Shown one piece after another: positions 1-8,477 of a stretch of DNA of 64,000 bases. Within the stretch, counting starts at the first letter, position 1. Each line of letters starts with the position of its first letter. The notes beneath the pieces are model-generated. The model had not been told where the DNA came from. It did no database searches and saw nothing but the letters and a program-made list of their open reading frames with translations. Source of the DNA: Streptomyces akebiae (lineage in GTDB: Bacteria > Actinomycetota > Actinomycetes > Streptomycetales > Streptomycetaceae); NCBI RefSeq assembly GCF_019599145.1, contig NZ_CP080647.1, forward strand, positions 5,456,001 to 5,520,000, read 5' to 3'. Position numbers and translations under genes: made by a program.

Positions 1-1
1 T

Positions 2-1792
2 ACGGCGGTCGTGGAGACCGGGAAGGCGCTGATCGCGTACGACGAGTGGGGGAAGAACCCCTCGCGGGCGGCGGGCGCGGTGACGTTCAACGTCCTGACG
101 ACGGTTTTCACGGGTGGGGCGGGCGGAGCGGTCGCGGCGACCGGCAAGGCCGGTGCGATCGCGAAGGCCATCTCCTTCGCGGGCAAGGCGGGGCGGATCG
201 TCGACCCGATGACGTACATCGCCAAGGGCATCGGCGGGACGGCCGTCAAGATCAGTGACGTCATGGCCGGGCTGCGGGGGATCACGAACGGCACGCACAT
301 CAGGCTGGGCGAAGGCACGTATCAGATAGCCGATCCCCCGAACATCGCCGACGACCTCCCGGCCCGCCTCACCCCCGAGAACTCCGTTCGCATGACGACC
401 CCCGAGGGGGAGGTCGTCTACCTCGACACCACGACGCAGGTCGTGCACAACGCGGACGGGACCGTACGGGAGTCCCTGGACGCCATCCGGCATGAGCGGA
501 CGGCGGAGCAGCGGGCGGACCAGCAGGGAGGGGAGACCGGGACACCGAGGACTGTCAACGATCACGAACTGGTGGGCGCCGGGACGGGAACGCGCGCTGG
601 GGACACCGCGGCGGTGGGAGGCCGCGGGGGTGACTCGGCGGCTGTCGGTGGGCGTGGGGGCGACCATCCGGCCGGTTCCGGGGGGCGTACTGACGGGGGC
701 CCGCCGGTGGGCCGAGGGGGTTCGGGTGGCTCCGGTGGCGGTGGACTGGAAGATCTCGGACGGACCGGTGACGACGGGCAGGGTGACGGGGGGCGTGCCG
801 GGGACGACGTGTCGGGGGACGGAGCGGACGGGACGACGCGGCCGGACGGCGACGGTACGGGTGGGCACACCGCGGGTGAGCGGCCAAGCTTCATGCGGGA
901 GGGTGGCAATCCCTATGGGCCGCGCGGGTCGCTCACGAGGGAGCAGATCGAGGAGATTCAGGTCTGGCGGGCGAACAACGAACCCGGATATCGCGAGCAT
1001 TATTACCGAAAAGACGGCACACGCAGGAGTCTGGAGCTTTACGACGAGAGCGGCCAGACGCCGCCTCAGCTGACACGGGTGTCGGAGGGTTCCCCGTGGG
1101 TCCGGGCCAAGGACGTTCCCGCGCCGCCCAAGCCGCATTTTCTCGACGACGATTACATCAGCGTGGGCGCGGACACCGTGTCCAGCAGTGCCAGGCTTCG
1201 ACTGCTGGAGGAGAGTGCGCGGACCCGCCACCTTGCCATCCGGTGGGACAACCTCATGTTGGAGTGGAAGGCGGACACCGGCCGGGCCCACCAGGTCCAG
1301 CAGACTCATGAATCGGCCGGGCTTTGGGGCGAGGCCAAGGGGGCGTACAAGGAATCCCACACGGCGATGGGCGACGCGGCCGAGGCGTTGGGCGAGAACG
1401 CCGCCAGGCATCACTACATCGCCGAGCGCTACCCCGACTTCACGGACGAGCCTCTTCTCGGGCCGAAGAGCGGCAACGACCAGTTCGACCAGGTGTGGAC
1501 ACACGAGGACGGACGGGTCGTCGTCATCGAGGCCAAGAGCAGTCCGAGAACGGATTTCGGCAGGCGCACACTTCCGAATGGAAAGCAGGTCTCCCAGGGA
1601 AGCAGGGAGTACTTCTACGACATTCTGGAGGCGATGAAGAGGCGAGGGGAATTCGAGTTGGTGGACGCCATTGAAAGGGCCATCGAGAACAAGCAGCTGG
1701 AATACACGGCCGTCAAGGGTGAGAAAAACGCGGGGACCTACACTGGTTACCAGTACCGTCGGTTCGACATCAGCAAGGGGACGCTTCCGTGA
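2..1792 (+). CDS. Polymorphic toxin, 5'-truncated by window edge, with C-terminal PD-(D/E)XK-like nuclease tip
   Basis: The reading frame is open from base 2, so the N-terminus lies outside the window. The visible start (…DEWGKNPSRAAGAVTFNVLT…) resembles the pretoxin region of Streptomyces WXG100/T7SS-type polymorphic toxins. A Gly/Asp-rich linker spans roughly codons 195-290. The last ~160 residues contain NDQFDQVW followed by VVVIEAKSS near codon 508, a D…E-x-K arrangement typical of restriction-endonuclease-fold toxin tips, and then a QGSREYFYD segment. The probable role is an exported DNase or RNase toxin used against competitors. The stop overlaps the start of the next gene by 4 bp (GTGA), as expected for a toxin-immunity pair. 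The nuclease assignment rests on motif reading only. Confidence 0.8.
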   Translation, partial: TAVVETGKALIAYDEWGKNPSRAAGAVTFNVLTTVFTGGAGGAVAATGKAGAIAKAISFAGKAGRIVDPMTYIAKGIGGTAVKISDVMAGLRGITNGTHIRLGEGTYQIADPPNIADDLPARLTPENSVRMTTPEGEVVYLDTTTQVVHNADGTVRESLDAIRHERTAEQRADQQGGETGTPRTVNDHELVGAGTGTRAGDTAAVGGRGGDSAAVGGRGGDHPAGSGGRTDGGPPVGRGGSGGSGGGGLEDLGRTGDDGQGDGGRAGDDVSGDGADGTTRPDGDGTGGHTAGERPSFMREGGNPYGPRGSLTREQIEEIQVWRANNEPGYREHYYRKDGTRRSLELYDESGQTPPQLTRVSEGSPWVRAKDVPAPPKPHFLDDDYISVGADTVSSSARLRLLEESARTRHLAIRWDNLMLEWKADTGRAHQVQQTHESAGLWGEAKGAYKESHTAMGDAAEALGENAARHHYIAERYPDFTDEPLLGPKSGNDQFDQVWTHEDGRVVVIEAKSSPRTDFGRRTLPNGKQVSQGSREYFYDILEAMKRRGEFELVDAIERAIENKQLEYTAVKGEKNAGTYTGYQYRRFDISKGTLP

Positions 1793-2652
1793 CCGTACAC
1801 ATCGCCAGGCACGGGCGGTCGGCAGGACCTGAGGCCGAGCAGTTCGCGGAGCGGGTGAACCAGCATCTGATCAAGGGGATCGACCGTCTCGAAGGGTCGA
1901 CGGCCGTGATCGATTCGATCTTCGGCACCGCTGTCATGGCCCTGCGTGCCCGTTGTGTCGTCGATCCCCGGGCTGCGGCAGTAGAGACCTGGGAAGCCGC
2001 GGTGAACGCGATGCAACTGGGTTCGGCGCTCTTCGCCGTGACGGGTGTGAGTGAAGGAACGGTCGAGTGCCGCATCCATCACAAGCTGCGAACCCTGCCC
2101 GCGGTCGGACCCCTGCCGACCGCCGATGCGGGTACGTGGCTCACCGCGTTCTGGCTGGCCGTCATCTGCCGTGACCAGCAGCGTATGACGGAGCTGTGCG
2201 AGATCCCCTTGGACCGGTTGCGTTCGCCTGAAGGGCAGTACGACGAGTACATCTACCACTGGGTGGACACCCTGCAGACCTACTGGCTGCGCAGGCCGGG
2301 CTTGGTGGAGAAGCTCACCGCGACCTTCCAGGCGTCGGATCCCGCCGTGGCCCGGATCGCTCCGCGTGACCTGTTGGACGGTGTGCTCTACCCGCCGATC
2401 AACCTGTTCTACACCTTTGTCCGCAGGGACGAGGAGGGCTTCGGGCCTGCGTTGGTCGACGCGTTGAAGCTTCATCGGGCGTACTGGACGCGCGACGAGG
2501 AGCGGGAAGCCAAGCTCGACGGCACCGTCGCCCTCGGCCCCCTCGCCGTCGCCTGCCTCGCCTTCGACGGCGATTTTCCCCTCGACGTCGAGTCCGAGTA
2601 CCTCCCCAAGCATCTTCTGCAGCATGGCTGGTTGGGCGAGTTCCCGACCTGA
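1789..2652 (+). CDS. Imm49-family immunity protein
   Basis: This 287-residue soluble, helix-rich protein has no signal peptide. Its length and C-terminal pattern (DALKLHRAYW…, then YLPKHLL near the end) match the Imm49 immunity family of Actinobacteria. It starts at a GTG that overlaps the toxin stop, so it is translationally coupled to the toxin. The expected role is to bind and block the nuclease tip of the upstream protein in the producer's cytoplasm. Family assignment is from memory of Imm49 sequences, and the pairing is inferred from the overlap. Confidence 0.78.
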   Translation: MTVHIARHGRSAGPEAEQFAERVNQHLIKGIDRLEGSTAVIDSIFGTAVMALRARCVVDPRAAAVETWEAAVNAMQLGSALFAVTGVSEGTVECRIHHKLRTLPAVGPLPTADAGTWLTAFWLAVICRDQQRMTELCEIPLDRLRSPEGQYDEYIYHWVDTLQTYWLRRPGLVEKLTATFQASDPAVARIAPRDLLDGVLYPPINLFYTFVRRDEEGFGPALVDALKLHRAYWTRDEEREAKLDGTVALGPLAVACLAFDGDFPLDVESEYLPKHLLQHGWLGEFPT

Positions 2653-2666
2653 GTGAGGGGGTGAGG

Positions 2667-3287
2667 ATGGGCGCGGAGGGTGGTGAGGTGGTGCGTTTGG
2701 GGGCCGAGGAGACTCCCGCTCTGTGGGCGTTTCTGGGTGGGCTTCGGGAGGGGGAGGTGCTCGGCGGGACGGTTGCGGCGGTTGAGCGGTTCGGGGTGTT
2801 CGTCGCGCTCGATGACGGGCCGGAACATCCGTTCTTTCCGGGGGTCGGCTTCCTTACCATTCCCGAGCTGTCCTGGCGGCGCATTGGGGCCGCTTCAGAG
2901 GTCGTGAGTGTGGGGCAGCGGGTGACTTGTGAGTTTCTGCAGTTCGACACCTGGAACGGGGAGGCCCGGCTGTCGTTGCGGGCCTTGGAACCGGATCCCT
3001 TCCAGGAGTTCGCCGACCGGGTCCAGGTGGGGCGGAGTCTGCCGGGGCGGGTCACGATGGTGGCGTCGATCGGGGCGTTCGTCGAGGTGGCCGATGGGAT
3101 CGAAGGGCTGGTCCACCTCAGTGAGCTGACCGTGGAGCCCGTTGAGTCGCCGGACGAGGTCGTCCGGGTCGGGGAAGAGATCACGGTTGTCGTCACGGAA
3201 GTCGACCGGGTATGGCGGAGGTTGGCGCTGTCCCGGGTGCGGGCCCTGCGCGGCCCGGACACCGGGACGCCGGGCTCAGACGCGTGA
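2667..3287 (+). CDS. Two-domain S1 RNA-binding protein
   Basis: The 206-residue protein carries two S1-type OB folds. The first covers about residues 28-110 (GGTVAAVERFGVFVAL…), and the second about 120-190 (GRVTMVASIGAFVEV…GLVHLSEL). S1 domains bind RNA and occur in ribosomal protein S1 and many translation-associated factors. A GAGGGG Shine-Dalgarno ends 6 bases before ATG 2667. The in-frame GTG at 2661 directly abuts that element and is less likely. The gene sits just after the immunity gene on the same strand. Its RNA target is unknown. Confidence 0.82.
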   Translation: MGAEGGEVVRLGAEETPALWAFLGGLREGEVLGGTVAAVERFGVFVALDDGPEHPFFPGVGFLTIPELSWRRIGAASEVVSVGQRVTCEFLQFDTWNGEARLSLRALEPDPFQEFADRVQVGRSLPGRVTMVASIGAFVEVADGIEGLVHLSELTVEPVESPDEVVRVGEEITVVVTEVDRVWRRLALSRVRALRGPDTGTPGSDA

Positions 3288-3470
3288 GGCGGTCCACGCC
3301 TCGGCGAACAGTTCGTGGCGGGGGCAGCAGGTAGGTGCGGGGGGCCCTGCTGGTTCAGCTCGTAGCCGCCCGCGGGCACAGGGATCGTGAAACGCGCTCG
3401 GTCATCCGGACGAGCCCGCCAGCGCGCAACTCCTGGATCTCGCGGACCTTGCAGGCCGTCAACAGCGAGG
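3276..3470 (-). pseudogene. Possible decayed gene relic, family not recognised
   Basis: Read on the minus strand, this stretch gives protein-like pieces that lie in different frames. In order they are VREIQELRAGGLVRMTER (reminiscent of a winged-helix segment), FTIPVPAGGYELNQQGPP, TYLLP and HELFAEAWTASRV followed by a stop. The pieces follow one another but need frameshifts to join, so the stretch looks like the 3' end of a decayed gene. It overlaps the last bases of the S1 gene. The evidence is weak. Confidence 0.3.
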
Positions 3471-3567
3471 GTCTCGTCGCCCTCGGCCCCCTTGCCTGCT
3501 TCGCCCGCGAGCCGACGTGGCACCACCCCGCCCGGGGGCAATTCTCGCAACAGATACGCTGCCAGGC

Positions 3568-4218
3568 ATGACCACCCGCCTTCGTCGTCTACCGGCGCCG
3601 CGCGCGGCCTCGGTCCTTCTCCTGCTCACCCTCGGCGGCTGCGGTTCCGGCGAGGGGGCAGGTCCCGCCGACGACAAGCCCGCTTCGAATGTCTCCTCCT
3701 CTTCCGCTTCACCTCAGTCCTCGCCGTCCCCCACGTCCAGCGTGAACGAGGACGGCACGGCGAAGGCGGGGACCAAGGCGCAGCTCGGGGAGCCGACCCT
3801 GCTCAGGTACGAAGGGGGGACGAAGGCGGGCATTCTCGAGGTCACCGTCACCGGCATCGAGAAGGGCAGCAAGGCGGATGTGGCCTCGCTGGGGTTGGAG
3901 GACGACGCCAAGGAGATGACGCCGTACTACGTGCGGGCGACCATCAAGAACGCGGGCGAGAACGATCTCTCCCACGCGGCTGTCGACCCGCCGGGCGGGC
4001 TGCTCGACGACGGGACCGCAGCCCGGCAGCTCCTGGTCATCGGGACTTTCGCCGCCTGCGATTCCTACCCGAAGACCAAGAGCTTCCCGCCCGGAGCCTC
4101 GTACGAGACGTGCGCACCGGTTCTCGCCGACCCCGGTACCGAGGTCACGGGGGCGGCGTGGACGGGTCAGGGCTACCCCGACTTCCCACCTTCCGCAGGC
4201 GTGACATGGACACCGTGA
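3568..4218 (+). CDS. Secreted lipoprotein of unknown function
   Basis: The 216-residue product begins with an Arg-rich n-region, a hydrophobic core (AASVLLLLTL) and a lipobox LGGC at about residues 22-25, so it should be a lipid-anchored extracytoplasmic protein. A Ser/Pro/Gly linker (about 30-60) precedes a globular domain. That domain contains two late Cys (…FAACDSYPKTKS…ETCAP…) that could form a disulfide. ATG 3568 was chosen because it places a normal signal peptide at the N-terminus; earlier in-frame starts would precede it with atypical sequence. I recognise no ligand or enzyme motif. It stands alone. Confidence 0.78.
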   Translation: MTTRLRRLPAPRAASVLLLLTLGGCGSGEGAGPADDKPASNVSSSSASPQSSPSPTSSVNEDGTAKAGTKAQLGEPTLLRYEGGTKAGILEVTVTGIEKGSKADVASLGLEDDAKEMTPYYVRATIKNAGENDLSHAAVDPPGGLLDDGTAARQLLVIGTFAACDSYPKTKSFPPGASYETCAPVLADPGTEVTGAAWTGQGYPDFPPSAGVTWTP

Positions 4219-4282
4219 GGGCGAGTTCGCACCCCGGCTTTCCGGCTGAGGGAGTGTCAGTGGCTACGGCTACGTTGAGGGC

Positions 4283-4894
4283 ATGAGTTCTTCTCTGAGT
4301 GTGTATCTGCTGGATGTGGCTGCCACCCGGGCGCTCGTCGGGTCCGGTGACCAGCAGTTGCTGGATGTCGTGCGGAGCGAGTTCGGGGACGATCTGGCGC
4401 GGGACGACGAGTGGTTCGCGTCCGAGATCGAGGACGGGGCGCCGACGGCGTACGAGGCGTTGCGGGCCGTCGTGCACGGGGGGCCGTTCGGTGAGGACAA
4501 GGAGCATGCCTTTCAGTTCGGGTATGCGTACAAGCGGCTGTGTTCCCTCACGGGGGCGTTCCTGGACAACAGTTGCTTCACGCCGCACCGGGGCGCCTGG
4601 TTGTCGGTGGTGGACGAGGGGTTGCGCGCGCTGGGGATCACCGCCGTGTCCGTGGAGGAGTTCGGGTACAGCGATCTGCCGGCTCCGATTCCCTCCACGT
4701 ACATACCGGGCTGCGGTGAGTGGACGCACGAGCAGTGTCTGCGGGCGTTGGAGCAGTTCGAGGCGACCAAGGCGAAGGACGGGGCTCCGCCGCCGTTGGA
4801 GCCGGAGGTCGTGGAGGCGGTCACGCAGGTTCTGCAGTGGCTGCGCCATGCCGAGTCGCGGCCCGGGTTCGGGGTGATCGGCTTCAAGTCCTGA
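4283..4894 (+). CDS. Conserved actinobacterial hypothetical protein
   Basis: The 203-residue acidic cytoplasmic protein has no signal or membrane segment. Features include the start MSSSLSVYLLDV, a central KEHAFQFGYAYKRLC segment and a WLSVVDEGLRALG helix. This pattern recurs in Streptomyces proteins of unknown function, often near toxin or accessory genes. ATG 4283 lies 11 codons inside a possible longer start region without another good candidate. No function can be assigned. Confidence 0.7.
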   Translation: MSSSLSVYLLDVAATRALVGSGDQQLLDVVRSEFGDDLARDDEWFASEIEDGAPTAYEALRAVVHGGPFGEDKEHAFQFGYAYKRLCSLTGAFLDNSCFTPHRGAWLSVVDEGLRALGITAVSVEEFGYSDLPAPIPSTYIPGCGEWTHEQCLRALEQFEATKAKDGAPPPLEPEVVEAVTQVLQWLRHAESRPGFGVIGFKS

Positions 4895-4929
4895 GGGCGC
4901 TTCCCCGGGAAGACGGGCCCCGGTCCGGG

Positions 4930-5245
4930 TCAGATCGCCACGGCGGTAACCCTGCTGCCGGGGAGCGTCGCGGCATATGCCTCGATGTCGTCGCGATCCG
5001 AGGTGAGAACACCGCCTCCGCCGTGGCCGGCGGCGATGAGCACGGCAAGGGCGTCGACCGGGTCAGGGCGCTTCTTCGGTGGCAGGGCAGCAGAGCCGAT
5101 CATGTCGCCGAGTGTCTCCAGCCTTCGATGTTCACTTCGCCCGCGCAGGGGAGACAGCGAGGTGGCAGGTCATCCGGGTATCGAGCCCTGGCGCCGGGAT
5201 AGCCGTGAGGTTCATGGAGACGTCGACCACATAGAGGTCAGCCAT
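4930..5245 (-). pseudogene. Broken PIN-domain (VapC-like) gene
   Basis: On the minus strand an ATG opens MADLYVVDVSMNL, a typical PIN-domain first strand with its Asp, but this frame soon ends at a TGA. Further along, in another frame, comes KRPDPVDALAVLIAAGHG and then GGVLTSDRDDIEAYAATL ending VTAVAI-stop. This is the C-terminal half of a PIN domain with its conserved acidic residues. The central acidic region is missing. The gene has therefore suffered a deletion or frameshift and is probably inactive. No intact antitoxin gene is visible next to it. The relic accounts for most of the otherwise empty 4.9-5.3 kb gap. Confidence 0.65.
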
Positions 5246-5312
5246 GTGCACAGCGTACGGATGCCCGTGGGCGACCCGTCACCCGAGCCGCCCTTCGCTC
5301 CTCGGCCTCTCC

Positions 5313-6440
5313 TCAGCCGCGCCTCTTCCGGTCGAAGAGGATGGTGGCGGCCGTGGGCAGCAGGCCGGTCCAGAAGAGGATCTGGGGCACTGTGCGGTCG
5401 GACCAGGGGAGTTGGGCGATGAGAAGTGCGCAGAGCATGGCCCAGGCGGCTTGGGCCAGGACGATGCGGGGCCAGCGGCGACGGCGGATCAGGGAGCGGA
5501 GGTTGATACGGATGCCGTTGCGCAGTCGGCGGTATCTGAGCAGGGCGCCCAGAGCCCAGATCGCTGCCATGGGGACGAGGGTCCACAGGCGTTGGCCGAG
5601 GGACACCGGAAGCTCCCGCTGGGTCTCTCCCTCCACCGCGAAGAGGTCGAGCATGGTGCCGGCGAGGGCCAGGCAGAGCAGGGCGAGCCAGCGTACGCCG
5701 CGCAGTAGGCGGTAGGAGGCGTCGTCGAGCTTGCCGCGCAGCGACGCCGATTCGGGGGCGGCGCTCAGCGCGTCGGCGTACAGCGTCGCCGCCTCCGTTG
5801 CCTTGACGCCCGGGGCGGTCGCCGCCTTCTCGGTCCGGCGGGCCAGGGCGTACTGGTGCTGGGGGTCGAGACGGAGGATCGCCTCGTCCATCTGGTCGGC
5901 GACGGTCGTGTTGCCCGACAGGGAGGCGATCTTCCAGACCACCTCGTGGGCATAGACCTCTTCGGGGCCCAGGCGCAGCGCGGCCATGGCCAGTTCCTCG
6001 GCGCTCCGGGCAGCGGCGTCCACCTCGTCCGCGCGGACCGCGCCGCCGCCCGCCCGGCCGAGGCGGAGCAGTTCGGCGGTGAAGACGGTGTCGGCGAGCT
6101 TGGCGTAGCCGTACCAGTCCTCCGGGGAGAGACGCACGACCTCGCGCAGCACCTTCTCCGCCTCCGGCAGCCGTCCGCCGCCTGCGGCCCACAGGGCGTG
6201 CGAGCGCATGACGAGCGCGCCGACGTCCTCGGGGCCGAGCGTGAGCGCCTGCTCGGTCGCCTCGAGCGCCGCGTCCGCGTTCTTGGGCTCCACCAGGTGG
6301 CACTGGGCGAGCTTGACCCAGGCGCGGATGTCTTCCGGGTCCTCGGCGAGCCGCTGCCTCATCAGGGCTTCGGCCTCGTCGCGCCGGTCGATGGCGAGGA
6401 GCGCGTCGGCGCGCTCCACCGCGGGATGCAGAGTGGTCAC
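5313..6440 (-). CDS. TPR-repeat protein with C-terminal membrane segments
   Basis: The 375-residue protein begins with degenerate tetratricopeptide-like helical pairs (DEAEALMRQRLAEDPEDIRAW, ALEATEQALTLGPEDVGAL, KVLREVVRLSPEDWYGYAKL) across about residues 1-240. Hydrophobic segments follow at about 245-265, 285-300 and 325-365, so the TPR part is probably cytoplasmic and tethered to the membrane. The start codon overlaps the stop of the upstream AAA+ gene by 4 bp, indicating one operon. A TPR scaffold coupled to an AAA+ ATPase suggests a membrane remodelling or assembly pair, but no function is established. Confidence 0.8.
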   Translation of the reverse strand: MTTLHPAVERADALLAIDRRDEAEALMRQRLAEDPEDIRAWVKLAQCHLVEPKNADAALEATEQALTLGPEDVGALVMRSHALWAAGGGRLPEAEKVLREVVRLSPEDWYGYAKLADTVFTAELLRLGRAGGGAVRADEVDAAARSAEELAMAALRLGPEEVYAHEVVWKIASLSGNTTVADQMDEAILRLDPQHQYALARRTEKAATAPGVKATEAATLYADALSAAPESASLRGKLDDASYRLLRGVRWLALLCLALAGTMLDLFAVEGETQRELPVSLGQRLWTLVPMAAIWALGALLRYRRLRNGIRINLRSLIRRRRWPRIVLAQAAWAMLCALLIAQLPWSDRTVPQILFWTGLLPTAATILFDRKRRG

Positions 6441-7765
6441 AGCTTCCGCTTCTTCTTCAGGTAGGCGACCAGGTCGTCGTACGTTCCGCCCTCATTGGCG
6501 AACATCGCCACGTTCCGGGCCGAGGCGAACCACGGGTCGGTGGACGGCACGATGTCCTTCGCGGCCGCGAGCAGGTCCTTCATGCCGATGAGACGTACGG
6601 TGCCGCTGCGGGCCGAGTCGAGGAGCGCCCTCTCGGCCGCCGCCTCGCACAGATGGGCGAGGTCGGCGCCGGACAGGCCGTCGGTGACCTTGGCCAGCCT
6701 GCCCAGGTCGACGTTCACGATGGGCCGGTCCCGCAGGTGGTAGCGGAGGATCGCCTCGCGCGCCGGGGCGTCGGGCGGCAGCACGAGCAAGGTGCGGTCC
6801 AGGCGGCCGGGGCGGCGCAGCGCGATGTCCACGTCCCAGGGCACGTTGGTGGCGGCCAGCACGAACACGCCCTCGTTCGCTCCGGCGTCGATGCCGTCCA
6901 GCTCGGTGAGCAGCTGGTTGACGGTGTTGCGCATGCCGTTGTGGAGCGTGCGGCTGCGCTTCGCGCCCAGGGCGTCCAGTTCGTCGAGGAAGACCACGCA
7001 CGGGGCCTGGCGGCGGGCGGTCTCGAAGACCTGGTGCATGTTGCGTTCGGAGTTCCCGATCCACATGTCGAGGACATCGTTGACCGACACGGACAGGAAA
7101 CTCGCGCCCAGTTCGCCGGCGACGGCCCTCGCGATGAATGTCTTGCCGCAGCCGGGCGGTCCGTACAGCAGCAGTCCGCCGCGCAGGCTCTTGCCGTACA
7201 GGCGGCGCAGTTCGGGGTTGCGCAGGGGCGCGAGGAAGGCGGCCTCCAGACGTTCCTTGACCTCCCGCATACCGCCGACATCGGCCAGGCGCACGGCCCC
7301 GGCCCCGCCTCCGTCCCCGTTGCCGACCTCTCCGGTCCCGGGCTGTTCGACGTCCCAGGCGGGCGCGTCACCCGGGTCGTTCCGCCCGTCCGCCGCGAGC
7401 GGTGCCTCCACGAACCTGGGCGGCACGACGTCCCCGACCTGTTCCTCGGCGGCCCGCCAGTCGAACCCGCCCCGCCGCTCCTCCGGCGTCCGGGCCGTCT
7501 CCTGACCGGACGTCGGCGTCTCGGCCGCCGGCGCAGGTGCGGACGACGTGGTCCGCTGTGGGACTGCCATCGCGCGCATCATGAGTTCCCGCGCCTGCGT
7601 GTCCCCCGGCGCGTGCTGCAGCGCTACGGCCACCTCGGCGACGGCCGTGTCCTGTCTGCCGGCGTCCAGGAGGAGTTCCGCCAGATGCAGCCGCAGGGGC
7701 ACGTCGGCGGGTGCCGCTTCGACCGCCTGGCGCAGGCTCTGTATCAGGGGTGAGTCGTCCGACAT
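6437..7765 (-). CDS. AAA+ ATPase (FtsH/Cdc48-like module) with N-terminal TPR-like region
   Basis: The 442-residue protein starts with a TPR-like helical pair (about 1-70), then a Pro/Asp/Gly-rich linker, and one AAA+ module from about residue 165. Walker A is GPPGCGKT (about 203), Walker B is VVFLDELDAL, sensor 1 is LAATN and the arginine-finger region is RRPGRLDR, followed by the helical lid (GLSGADLAHLCEAAA). All ATPase residues appear intact. There is no zinc-protease domain or membrane segment, so it is not FtsH itself. It is first in a two-gene operon with the TPR membrane protein, which may be its substrate adaptor or anchor. Confidence 0.88.
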   Translation of the reverse strand: MSDDSPLIQSLRQAVEAAPADVPLRLHLAELLLDAGRQDTAVAEVAVALQHAPGDTQARELMMRAMAVPQRTTSSAPAPAAETPTSGQETARTPEERRGGFDWRAAEEQVGDVVPPRFVEAPLAADGRNDPGDAPAWDVEQPGTGEVGNGDGGGAGAVRLADVGGMREVKERLEAAFLAPLRNPELRRLYGKSLRGGLLLYGPPGCGKTFIARAVAGELGASFLSVSVNDVLDMWIGNSERNMHQVFETARRQAPCVVFLDELDALGAKRSRTLHNGMRNTVNQLLTELDGIDAGANEGVFVLAATNVPWDVDIALRRPGRLDRTLLVLPPDAPAREAILRYHLRDRPIVNVDLGRLAKVTDGLSGADLAHLCEAAAERALLDSARSGTVRLIGMKDLLAAAKDIVPSTDPWFASARNVAMFANEGGTYDDLVAYLKKKRKL

Positions 7766-8001
7766 GGGCTACACCCTACGGATCTCCGTCAGGGGGGCGC
7801 AGGCGAAGGAGTACGGGTGCGACCGGCGTCCGGACGGGTCGGGCGACTGGGCGGCTCCGGGGGCGCGGTCGCCGTTGCCGCCGCTGTCGCCTGTCTTGCC
7901 GGTGATCCTCCGGTCGGGAAAGGTGTCGCGCCGCAGTATCCGTGGTCATGCGTCCCGAGGCGTGCACCGCCGCGATCCACGCGAAGTGACGTGGGAGGAC
8001 C

Positions 8002-8280
8002 TCAGCGATCCACTGGCTTGACCGTCGACTCGAAGCCCTCGACGCCTTCTACGAAGTGGTCGAACTCGCCTGCCTGGACGCCCAGTACGAACGCGTCCCA
8101 CTTGCGGCGGTTCGTCGTCACGACGTTGTCCGGGTCGCTCGTCTCGCGGATGTAGACGGGGGCCTCGGGGTCGTCCTCGCCGTTCCCCTCGCCGAAGGCG
8201 AGTTCGATCCAGGGGCCGGGGCCGGTGGCGTCGTCGGGGGCGGCGCGGATCCAGTCGAGGTCCGGGGGGATGTCAGGCAC
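8002..8280 (-). CDS. DUF397 protein
   Basis: The 92-residue protein carries a DUF397-type signature: APVYIRETSDPDNVVTTNRRKWDAFVLGVQAGEFDHF. DUF397 proteins accompany XRE/DUF5753 regulators in Streptomyces (WhiJ-type clusters) and are thought to work with them in developmental or stress control. The GTG start lies within the end of the preceding DUF397 gene (8-bp overlap), so the two are co-translated. Confidence 0.8.
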   Translation of the reverse strand: MPDIPPDLDWIRAAPDDATGPGPWIELAFGEGNGEDDPEAPVYIRETSDPDNVVTTNRRKWDAFVLGVQAGEFDHFVEGVEGFESTVKPVDR

Positions 8281-8467
8281 GGGTGGGGTCCTTGTCGAGT
8301 TTGAGTACGTGGAGGAGGGCTCGGAAGGAGGAGGGGGTGGTGGTGAGGGTGGCTTGGGTGGGGTCGGCGGATTCGGTTATGTGGATGGTGGCGGGGGGGC
8401 CGGTGGATATGTGGACACAGGAGTTGCCTTCGGAGCAGAACGACGACTTCTGCCAGTAGGGGGTCAT
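8273..8467 (-). CDS. DUF397 small protein
   Basis: The 64-residue protein MTPYWQKSSFCSEGNSCVHI… has the classical DUF397 start (W-x-K-S-S-[FY]-C/S) and a C-terminal FRALLHVLK segment corresponding to the usual W/FxxFL. It lies 10 bases after the XRE regulator gene and overlaps the next DUF397 gene, making a three-gene operon. Such proteins probably bind or modulate the adjacent XRE protein. This is inferred from family context. Confidence 0.82.
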   Translation of the reverse strand: MTPYWQKSSFCSEGNSCVHISTGPPATIHITESADPTQATLTTTPSSFRALLHVLKLDKDPTRA

Positions 8468-8477
8468 GGGAGTTCCC

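Noticed and set aside
6653..7753. Long plus-strand frame opposite the AAA+ ATPase
   Set aside because: Gly/Val/Arg-rich translation without motifs; it is antisense to an intact ATPase gene.
7766..8001. Possible small genes between the AAA+ gene and the DUF397 gene
   Set aside because: Short Arg/Pro-rich frames exist on both strands but none has a convincing start signal or recognisable pattern.
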